In this document: positions 54,101-59,831 of the stretch, one piece after another
How the letters are laid out: each line of letters starts with the position of its first letter
Numbering within the stretch: the first letter of the stretch is position 1
Assembly (NCBI RefSeq): GCF_019750675.1
Contig: NZ_JAIEOF010000052.1
Location: 1-59,831 of the forward strand
DNA from: Methylobacterium sp.
GTDB taxonomy: Bacteria; Pseudomonadota; Alphaproteobacteria; Rhizobiales; Beijerinckiaceae
DNA: 59,831 bases
Direction of reading: 5' to 3'
Translations under genes and position numbers: made by a program
Notes under the pieces: model-generated
Databases searched by the model: none
What the model was told of the DNA's origin: nothing
The model's input: the letters and a program-made list of their open reading frames with translations, nothing else

Positions 54101-54625
54101 GAAGCGCGCCGACGCGGCACCCTGATCCATTCCCTCGTCGAGCACCTGCCCCGGATCGAGCCCGGCCAGCGCGAGGCGGCGGCCACCAGCTTCGTGCGTG
54201 CCCGCGCCCCGGCGCTGGAGCGGCCCAAGCAGGCGGCCATCGTCAGCGCGACCCTGCGCCTGCTGGAAGAGCCCGATCTCGCGCCGCTCTTCGCCCGCGA
54301 TGCCCGGGCCGAGGTTACCCTATCGGGACGGGTGACGGCAGGGGGCATCGCCCGCCCGGTCTTCGGCCGGGTCGACCGCCTGGCGATCTCGGGCGATACG
54401 GTTTGGGTGGCGGATTTCAAGACGGGCCGGCCGCCGGCGGCGGGAGCCCCTCTGCCCCGCGCGGAGGCCGGGCAGATCGCCCTCTACGCCGCGCTGCTGG
54501 CCGAGATCTACCCGGCGCACCGGGTCGTCCCGATGCTGGTCTGGACCTCGGGGCCGACGATCCGCCGGCTTTCGGCCGACGAGATCGCGGACGCCCTCGA
54601 GACCCTGGCGCAGCGCGCCGCGTGA
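51134..54625 (+). CDS. addA: double-strand break repair helicase-nuclease AddA
   Basis: The 1163-aa UvrD/Rep-type helicase has Walker A ANAGAGKTKVL near residue 31, TFTKAAAANM, motif II LIDEAQDTNPHQWEIL near residue 398, motif III GDPKQSIYSFQGA, motif V VMTVHGAKGLEAPVV and the C-terminal nuclease (RGTLIHSLVEHL, VADFKTG). It loads RecA at breaks. It is translationally coupled to addB. A terminator follows. Confidence 0.94.
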   Translation: MSVREAFVVDDLTKDRQRKAADPRASAWVSANAGAGKTKVLTDRVVRLLLDGAPPARILCLTFTKAAAANMSIRVFRVLGRWVTLDDATLTAELTELTGERPSRTTLRVARRLFARAVETPGGLKIETLHALCERLLHMFPFEANVPARFVVLDETQAADAFRIETGNVLADAIGGRHPHLGEALAVVGPEATGDALRKAIRNAMRARDVLDGRAGLDGPFAGLAEALGVRPGETADAIEARMLDGVLGDLGALAARLRTGKATDDGIADRLLAVEAAGTRSDALETYLGIFFTKEGSPKADKSLGTKAVPEDVKSALCEERDRLEPLRDTLRGVRALERTRALFTLAGEIHRRVEAQKARLGALDFDDLIHKTLDLLGRVDSTWVLYKLDRGVDHVLIDEAQDTNPHQWEILRRITAEFASGEGAREVARTRFAVGDPKQSIYSFQGAEPREFETTRRAWQRATEGAGLAFADVNLTLSFRSAGGVLRAVDATFAIPEHYEGLSFDDTAVGTSHSTARTSAPGTVELWPIEEPADEPEPDAWAAPVDAPETNAPAILTARRVARAALAWITTGDETGRVWRPGDILILVRKRSAAFEEVIRAMKALGVPVAGQDRLDIAAHIAVNDLVAVGRAGLLPADDLTLAGALKTPLVGLDDDDLVRIASRRELHETLEDALARHAAGGDPAAIRGHAALRSWIDLAACEGPFGFYATLLGARGGRRALVSRLGGEAGDAIDVFLMTAAQAEQGTDAPSLGGFLARYDTVPGRGEGGHTVKRDLESGRDEVRVMTVHGAKGLEAPVVIVIDGCETLGRNDPPLLAMAPGSLSEPRFGRGASPLPPIWAGAKAGDCAAVTEARAALQARAREEHNRLLYVAMTRAADRLVVAPYRGHEAPTEAAWCEMIRSGMERAFGAGEVIEARYGPATLWREGGAVIPAERAASAPPPRPALPAWLEAPVPSETDAAPPVTPSRALGAADTRREPGRRQADSEARRRGTLIHSLVEHLPRIEPGQREAAATSFVRARAPALERPKQAAIVSATLRLLEEPDLAPLFARDARAEVTLSGRVTAGGIARPVFGRVDRLAISGDTVWVADFKTGRPPAAGAPLPRAEAGQIALYAALLAEIYPAHRVVPMLVWTSGPTIRRLSADEIADALETLAQRAA

Positions 54626-54633
54626 GGCGCGCC

Positions 54634-54680
54634 GAGGCGGACTTGCCTTGGCACGCCAACGCAAGTCCGCCTCGATTTTT
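54634..54680 (+). terminator. rho-independent terminator of addBA
   Basis: GAGGCGGACTTGC (54634-54646) pairs with GCAAGTCCGCCTC (54661-54673) over a 14-nt loop; GATTTTT follows. It is 8 nt after the addA stop. Confidence 0.88.
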
Positions 54681-54733
54681 CGTGTATCGCAGATTTTGGT
54701 TGCAAGATCGGCGACCACTTTCGCGAAAGTCGC

Positions 54734-56635
54734 TTAGCGGCGTCCGCCCGCCGCCTTGCGGCGGGGCGCGGCGCCGCCGGCATCCTCCTCGAACAGTTCG
54801 GCGAGCTTTTCCGTCATCGCGCCGCCGAGTTCCTCGGCATCGATGATGGTCACGGCGCGGCGGTAGTAGCGCGTCACGTCGTGGCCGATGCCGATGGCCA
54901 GCAACTCCACCGGCGAGCGGGTCTCGATGTCCTCGATCATCCAGCGCAGATGGCGCTCGAGATAGTTGCCGGGGTTCACCGAGAGCGTCGAGTCGTCGAC
55001 CGGCGCGCCGTCCGAGATCACCATCAGGATCTTGCGCTGCTCGGGGCGCGCCAGCAGGCGCTTGTGCGCCCAGTCCAGCGCCTCGCCGTCGATGTTCTCC
55101 TTGAGCAGGCCCTCGCGCATCATCAGGCCGAGGTTCTTGCGGGCGCGCCGCCAGGGGGCGTCCGCCGACTTGTAGACGATGTGGCGCAGGTCGTTGAGGC
55201 GGCCCGGCGTGTTCGGCTTGCCGCCGGCCAGCCACGCTTCCCGCGATTGTCCGCCCTTCCAGGCCCGCGTGGTGAAGCCGAGGATCTCGACCTTGACGCC
55301 GCAGCGCTCCAGCGTGCGCGCGAGGATATCCGCGCAGGTCGCCGCCACGGTGATCGGGCGCCCGCGCATGGAGCCGGAATTGTCCAGCAGCAGCGTGACC
55401 ACGGTATCGCGAAAATTCGTGTCCTTCTCGCGCTTGAAGGAGAGCGGCTGGAACGGGTCGGTGACCACGCGCACGAGGCGCGCGGGATCGAGCTGGCCCT
55501 CTTCGAGGTCGAAGTCCCAGGCGCGGTTCTGCTGGGCCAGCAGCCGGCGCTGCAGCCGGTTGGCGAGGCGCCCCACCACGCCCTGGAGATGGGCGAGCTG
55601 CTTGTCGAGGTAGGTGCGCAGGCGTGCGAGCTCCTCCGCGTCGCAGAGGTCCTCGGCGTGGATGATCTCGTCGAAGCGCGGGTTGAAGACCCTGTACTCG
55701 GGCCCGCGCGGCTCGTTGGTCTTCTGCGACGGCGGCCGCCACGCTTCCGAAGCCTCCTCCGAATCGGCGTTCTCGGCCTCGTCGGGCAACTCGCCGGAGG
55801 GCGCGTCGGCGGCCTCGGTGGCGCCTTCCTGCAACTCGTCGGTCGCCTCCTGCGAGGTCTCCATCTCGGAGCGGTCGCCCTGCGACTGTTCCTCGGCCTC
55901 GCCCTCGCTCGGGGTCTGCTCGTCGTCCTGCGCCTCGTTCTCGTCGTCGTTCTCGTCGTCCTCGGGGTCGAACGGCGTCTCGTCCGCCATATCCAGGGAG
56001 GTGAGGAGGTCGCGCACCGAGCGGGCGAAGGCGCGCTGGTTCTCGATGGCACCGATGAGGCCGTCGAGACTCGGGCCGGCCTTGTCCTCGATGTGCGAGC
56101 GCCAGAGATCGACGATCTTCTTGGCGGCCGCCGGGGGCGCCGCCCCGGTCAGGCGCTCACGCACCATCAGGGCGACGGCATCCTCCATCGGAGCGTCGGC
56201 CCGGTCGGTGATGTCCTCGTACTTGCCGCCGCGATGGTAACGGTCCTCCAGCATCGCCGAGAGGTTCGCGGCGACGCCGGCCATGCGCCGCGAGCCGATC
56301 GCCTCGACGCGGGCCTGCTCGACGGCGTCGAACACCGCGCGGGCTCCGGCATTCTCCGGTGCGAGGCGCCGGTGCACGGCGACGTCGTGGCAGCCGAGCC
56401 GCAGGGCCATCGAGTCGGCGTTGCCGCGCAGGATCGCCACGTCCTCGGGCGTCAGCTTGCGCGGAGGCTCGGGCAGGCGCGCCTTGTCGCCGGTCAGGGC
56501 CGGCCGGTCGCTGGCATAGACCACCTCGATCTCGGCGCGCTTGGCGATGGCGCGCAGGCACCCCGCCACCGAGCGCTTGAGCGGTTCGGCGACGGGCTCG
56601 CGCCGGTCGCCGGGCTTGCGGTTGGAGATGCTCAC
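54734..56635 (-). CDS. cobT: cobaltochelatase subunit CobT
   Basis: The 633-aa protein has an N-terminal region, a very acidic segment (about 218-290, long Asp/Glu runs), and a C-terminal von Willebrand A domain with [14 protein letters not shown] near residue 409. CobT and CobS form the AAA+ partner of CobN for cobalt insertion into hydrogenobyrinate diamide in aerobic B12 synthesis. CobN is not in this window. It follows a DUF29 gene that separates it from cobS. Confidence 0.92.
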   Translation of the reverse strand: MSISNRKPGDRREPVAEPLKRSVAGCLRAIAKRAEIEVVYASDRPALTGDKARLPEPPRKLTPEDVAILRGNADSMALRLGCHDVAVHRRLAPENAGARAVFDAVEQARVEAIGSRRMAGVAANLSAMLEDRYHRGGKYEDITDRADAPMEDAVALMVRERLTGAAPPAAAKKIVDLWRSHIEDKAGPSLDGLIGAIENQRAFARSVRDLLTSLDMADETPFDPEDDENDDENEAQDDEQTPSEGEAEEQSQGDRSEMETSQEATDELQEGATEAADAPSGELPDEAENADSEEASEAWRPPSQKTNEPRGPEYRVFNPRFDEIIHAEDLCDAEELARLRTYLDKQLAHLQGVVGRLANRLQRRLLAQQNRAWDFDLEEGQLDPARLVRVVTDPFQPLSFKREKDTNFRDTVVTLLLDNSGSMRGRPITVAATCADILARTLERCGVKVEILGFTTRAWKGGQSREAWLAGGKPNTPGRLNDLRHIVYKSADAPWRRARKNLGLMMREGLLKENIDGEALDWAHKRLLARPEQRKILMVISDGAPVDDSTLSVNPGNYLERHLRWMIEDIETRSPVELLAIGIGHDVTRYYRRAVTIIDAEELGGAMTEKLAELFEEDAGGAAPRRKAAGGRR

Positions 56636-56639
56636 GGGG

Positions 56640-57137
56640 CTATTTCTTCACCGAATCAAAATCGAAGGGGCGGTTCAGGATATCGTCCCAGGCGTATGGG
56701 CATTCCGCGGGAAACTCATCCGGCGGAATGTGGGTCTCGTCCGAGGCCCAGTCGCGCGCGTCGGGATAAGCGTGACGCAAGGCCTCGTCGATACGAGGCT
56801 TGAGGCCCGGATTGGTCGCCAGGATTCGCGCGTAGCGCCGCCGCTGCTCGCGAATCGAGAAGATCCAACTCGGCGTGCGATGCTCGGGCTGCTGGTCCCA
56901 TTTCAGCATATGCATGACGAGAACGCGCAAGGAGCTTTGGAGCTTGGCGAACTCGCTCTTTGACAATCCCTCCAGCTCCTCGGCGATATGTTCAAGGTCG
57001 AGCGCATCGACCCGTCCGGCCCGGAGCAGCGCGACCTGCTCCTCGACCCAGGTATAAAGGTCGTCCTCGTAGCGTGTCCGAGCCGAGATGGCTGCTCCAC
57101 CTTCGGTCGGTTCACCCTTCAGAGCCGGCTCGCCCAT
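56640..57137 (-). CDS. DUF29 domain protein
   Basis: The 165-aa soluble helical protein has the DUF29 pattern: [46 protein letters not shown], and R.R.I.EAL..AYPDARD. The family is common in cyanobacteria and Methylobacterium. The function is unknown. It sits between cobS and cobT, 4 nt from the cobT start region, and is on the same strand, so it is probably co-transcribed with them. Confidence 0.8.
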   Translation of the reverse strand: MGEPALKGEPTEGGAAISARTRYEDDLYTWVEEQVALLRAGRVDALDLEHIAEELEGLSKSEFAKLQSSLRVLVMHMLKWDQQPEHRTPSWIFSIREQRRRYARILATNPGLKPRIDEALRHAYPDARDWASDETHIPPDEFPAECPYAWDDILNRPFDFDSVKK

Positions 57138-57159
57138 CGCGTCCTCCGCTCAAAATCCC

Positions 57160-58143
57160 CTAGCTCAGCGCGACGTTCGACGCACTCTCCGGCAGGTCCT
57201 TGCCGAAGGCGCGCTGGTAGAATTCGGCCACCAGGGTCCGCTCCAGCTCGTCGCACTTGTTGAGGAAGGTGACCCGGAAGGCGAAGCCGATATCCTTGAA
57301 GATATCGGCGTTCTCGGCCCAGGTGATGACCGTGCGCGGGCTCATGACCGTGGAGAGGTCGCCGTTCATGAAGGCGTTGCGGGTCAGGTCCGCCACGCGC
57401 ACCATGCGGTTGACGATGTCCCGGCCGTTGTCGCGCCGGTAATGCGCCGCCTTAGAGAGCACGATGTCCACTTCGCGGTCGTGGGGGAGGTAGTTCAGGG
57501 TGGTGACGATGGACCAGCGGTCCATCTGGCCCTGGTTGATCTGCTGCGTGCCGTGATAGAGGCCGGACGTGTCGCCCAAACCCACCGTGTTGGCCGTGGC
57601 GAACAGGCGGAAGGCCGGGTGCGGGCTGATCACGCGCTTCTGGTCGAGGAGCGTCAGGCGGCCCGAGAGTTCGAGCACGCGCTGGATCACGAACATCACG
57701 TCGGGCCGGCCGGCATCGTACTCGTCGAAGACGAGCGCGACGTTGTTCTGAAGCGCCCAGGGCAGGATGCCGTCCTGGAAGGCCGTGACCTGCTTGCCGT
57801 CCTTCACCACGATCGCGTCCTTGCCGACGAGGTCGATGCGCGAGACGTGGCTGTCGAGGTTGATCCGGATGCAGGGCCAGTTCAGGCGCGCGGCCACCTG
57901 CTCGATATGGGTCGACTTGCCGGTGCCGTGATAGCCGGTCACCATCACGCGGCGGTTGCGGGCGAAGCCCGCCAGGATCGCCAGGGTGGTCTCGCGGTCG
58001 AAGATGTAGTCCGGATCGAGGGCGGGCACGTGCTCCTCGCTCTGCGAGAAGGCCGGCACCTGGAGATCGAGGTCGATGCCGAAGGCCTCGCGCACGGAGA
58101 CGGTCCGGTCGGGCAGCGAGGCGGGCGTGACGTCAGAAAGCAT
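57160..58143 (-). CDS. cobS: cobaltochelatase subunit CobS
   Basis: The 327-aa AAA+ ATPase has Walker [14 protein letters not shown] near residue 67, Walker [14 protein letters not shown] near 127, sensor regions [14 protein letters not shown], and R-finger-like [10 protein letters not shown]. It hydrolyses ATP for cobalt insertion with CobT and CobN. The start is the ATG at 58143 (MLSDVTP); the upstream extension is poor. No B12 riboswitch was seen before it. Confidence 0.93.
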   Translation of the reverse strand: MLSDVTPASLPDRTVSVREAFGIDLDLQVPAFSQSEEHVPALDPDYIFDRETTLAILAGFARNRRVMVTGYHGTGKSTHIEQVAARLNWPCIRINLDSHVSRIDLVGKDAIVVKDGKQVTAFQDGILPWALQNNVALVFDEYDAGRPDVMFVIQRVLELSGRLTLLDQKRVISPHPAFRLFATANTVGLGDTSGLYHGTQQINQGQMDRWSIVTTLNYLPHDREVDIVLSKAAHYRRDNGRDIVNRMVRVADLTRNAFMNGDLSTVMSPRTVITWAENADIFKDIGFAFRVTFLNKCDELERTLVAEFYQRAFGKDLPESASNVALS

Positions 58144-58381
58144 AAGGACCTCGTCGGAGCGCGGGTGCCAGGTCTTCAGGCACGAACCACGCAGGCTGTG
58201 TCGGGTTCTGGTGTCCGCCGACTCGATTCTCGAGCCGCGCGCGACCGCCATCTAAGGGTCGGCGCCGGGAAGCGCCAAGGGACTTGGCCACGATATAGGG
58301 CTTCGCGCGGCAATTGCCCCCCGTCGAGACCGTTCAGTGCGGTGAAAACCTGCATCGATCGTGCCGCGGGGACGCAGTTGG

Positions 58382-59011
58382 TCAGCAAAGACCGGCGGTG
58401 CGCAGGGCGTCGTGCGCCCGGATGATGTCCCGCAGCCGCTCCTCGAAGGAGCGGTCGCCGCCGTTCGCGTCGGGATGGAAACGCTTCACCAGGACCTTGT
58501 ACTGCGCCTTGATCGCGGCGGAATCGGCGTTCTCGTCGAGGCCGAGCACGTCGAGGGCCTTGAGGGTGGCGGCCGAGTGCCGGGGGCGGCGCGGCTCGGG
58601 CGCCTTGCGGCGCGCGGTCTCGCCGACACCCTCCGCGCGCAGGATGTCCAGCGGGTCGACATAGGCCCAGTCGCGCTTGGGCGCGCCCTTGCCCTTGGCG
58701 CGCCCTTCGGCGGTGGCGGGGTTCACCCCCATCGCCCAGGTCGGGCGGTGCCCGATGATCGCGTCCTTCTGGTAGGCCTGCACGGCGGCATCGTTCATGC
58801 CGTCGAAGTAGTTGTAGGTGGCGTTGTAGGCGCGCACGTGGTCCATGCAGAAGCGCCAGTACTGCCCCTCCGCCTTGCGGCCCTTGGGCGCGCGGTAGAG
58901 CCCGGCGTTCTTGCACCCCGGGGTCTCGCAGGTCTGGGCCGCGGCCGTCTTCGGCTCGTCGCAGGACGGCTTGATGCGGATGCTGTCGAACAGGGGCGAG
59001 TTGAGATCCAT
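58382..59011 (-). CDS. J-domain protein (DnaJ-like)
   Basis: The 209-aa protein has an N-terminal region with Cys pairs (CETPGCK) and FCMDHVRAYNATYNYFDGM, then a C-terminal J domain (about 155-205) with LGLDENADSAAIKAQYKVLVKRFHPDANGG, the HPD tripeptide included. It would stimulate Hsp70 ATPase. This gene and bolA next to cobST is a conserved alphaproteobacterial order. Confidence 0.85.
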   Translation of the reverse strand: MDLNSPLFDSIRIKPSCDEPKTAAAQTCETPGCKNAGLYRAPKGRKAEGQYWRFCMDHVRAYNATYNYFDGMNDAAVQAYQKDAIIGHRPTWAMGVNPATAEGRAKGKGAPKRDWAYVDPLDILRAEGVGETARRKAPEPRRPRHSAATLKALDVLGLDENADSAAIKAQYKVLVKRFHPDANGGDRSFEERLRDIIRAHDALRTAGLC

Positions 59012-59139
59012 GATGGGGCGATTATGAGGGGGCGGTCCGCAGACACAAGAGCGGCGGGCCTGATGCCGCATGCGGCCGCCGGGGGTTGACGCGCGAGACC
59101 GCACGAAGGCTCCCGCGCCGGGACAATGGAGACGCCGAC

Positions 59140-59424
59140 ATGAGCGAGACCGGAACCCTGAAGGCGTGGATCGCCGAGACGCTGCAGGCCGAACTGGCCC
59201 CGCAGGTTCTCGAGGTGATCGACGAATCCCACCTGCACGCGGGCCATTCGGGCGCGCGGCCGGAGGGCGAGACGCATTTCCGACTGAATGTTGTGGCCGC
59301 CGCCTTCGAGGGGAAGAGCCGGGTGGAGCGCCACAGGCTCGTCAACGCCGTCCTCGATCCGGCCTTCAAGCGGGGCCTGCACGCGCTGGCGTTGCGCGTC
59401 CGCACGCCCGCCGAGGCCGTCTGA
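59140..59424 (+). CDS. bolA: BolA family protein
   Basis: The 94-aa protein has the BolA fold: VIDESHLHAGHSGARPEGETHFRLNVVAAAFEGKSRVERHRLVNAVL. BolA proteins work with monothiol glutaredoxins in Fe-S or iron regulation. The ATG at 59140 has a nearby GACGCCGAC context only, a modest ribosome site. Divergent from the J-domain gene. Confidence 0.88.
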   Translation: MSETGTLKAWIAETLQAELAPQVLEVIDESHLHAGHSGARPEGETHFRLNVVAAAFEGKSRVERHRLVNAVLDPAFKRGLHALALRVRTPAEAV

Positions 59425-59436
59425 GGACCCGCCGCC

Positions 59437-59831
59437 GTGGCCCTGCAATGCACGCCCCACATCGCCATCGACGAGGCGGAGCTGGAGGAGACTTTCGTGC
59501 GCGCCTCGGGCCCCGGCGGGCAGAACGTCAACAAGCTCTCCACCGCCGTGCAGCTGCGCTTCGATGCCCGGCGCTCGGCCTCCCTGCCGGACGCCGTGGC
59601 GGTGCGGCTGATGCGACTCGCGGGCCGGCGCCTCACCGTCGACGGCGTCATCGTCATCAGCGCCCAGCGCTTCCGGACGCAGGACCGCAACCGGGCCGAT
59701 GCCCGCGAGCGGCTGGCCGAGCTGGTGGCGGAGGCGGCGGTGCCGCCGACCCCCCGGCGCGCCACGCGCCCGACGCTCGCCTCGAAGAAGCGCCGCCTCG
59801 ACGACAAGTCGAAGCGGAGCGCCACCAAGCG
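59437..59831 (+). CDS. arfB: alternative ribosome-rescue factor ArfB (partial)
   Basis: The gene starts with GTG 59437, 12 nt after bolA, and runs off the window end; 131 codons are visible. The GGQ motif in RASGPGGQNVNKLSTAVQL and the following basic C-terminal tail (KKRRLDDKSKR) identify the ArfB (YaeJ) release factor family, which hydrolyses peptidyl-tRNA on stalled ribosomes. The C-terminus is missing. Confidence 0.88.
   Translation, partial: MALQCTPHIAIDEAELEETFVRASGPGGQNVNKLSTAVQLRFDARRSASLPDAVAVRLMRLAGRRLTVDGVIVISAQRFRTQDRNRADARERLAELVAEAAVPPTPRRATRPTLASKKRRLDDKSKRSATK

Noticed and set aside
51077..54145. Open frame of about 1020 codons antisense to addA
   Set aside because: It has no recognisable motif; addA on the plus strand is unambiguous.
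58144..58381. Cobalamin riboswitch before cobS
   Set aside because: No B12-box-like sequence was found in the 238-nt gap.

Overview
The window is GC-rich, densely coded DNA from an alphaproteobacterium. Its gene families and order point to Methylobacterium/Methylorubrum or a close Rhizobiales relative (inference). Pointers are ahcY followed by a divL-like kinase, a tsaE-amgK fusion, murU, addB and addA; cobST next to a J-domain protein and bolA; DUF6481 and DUF6880 proteins; an HWE-family histidine kinase; and many GTG/TTG starts. I saw no rRNA, tRNA, insertion sequence, prophage or CRISPR array.

Layout. (1) 1-9.4 kb is a hypoxia-type cluster: phasin, SPW membrane protein, a Crp/FixK regulator, a small basic protein, an APH/AAA fusion, a two-domain universal stress protein with cysQ, and a Ca2+-type P-type ATPase. 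Five FixK/FNR-like boxes (TTGA-N6-TCAA or GCAA) sit in front of these genes, four of them 60-66 nt from the start codon. (2) 10.3-14.9 kb is an RsbR-RsbS-RsbT-RsbX stressosome operon ending in a hybrid histidine kinase whose N-terminus is itself an RsbT-like ATPase domain. (3) 15.1-18.5 kb is a decayed chemosensory operon on the minus strand. The PAS-PAS receptor is intact, cheA has lost its kinase core and changes frame, and cheW has a one-base frameshift. (4) 19-30 kb holds sensors and regulators (PAS-PAS-HTH, AraC, an HWE kinase), cold shock and small proteins, an L,D-transpeptidase, a NarK-type transporter and ComF. (5) 30-40 kb is housekeeping: methyltransferase, DUF427, DUF6880, mutT-SIMPL-argJ, PRC-barrel, glutathione peroxidase, nitroreductase and an acyl-CoA synthetase. 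(6) 41-54.6 kb has ahcY with a palindromic operator, a DivL-like pseudokinase (Tyr in place of the H-box His), the TsaE-AmgK fusion with MurU (peptidoglycan recycling), and addB-addA. (7) 54.7-59.8 kb has cobT, a DUF29 gene, cobS, a J-domain protein, bolA and arfB, which is cut by the window end.

Working together: the FixK-like regulator probably drives the low-oxygen genes around it. The Rsb module is a partner-switching stress sensor that could feed a phosphorelay through its fused kinase. The receptor at 17-18.5 kb has lost its local CheA and CheW and must use others or be idle. The most notable points are the FixK-box cluster, the stressosome/hybrid-kinase fusion, the double lesion in cheA/cheW, and the Tyr-substituted DivL with a TTAA-rich palindrome upstream. 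All regulatory sites were found by eye, so the list is not exhaustive.
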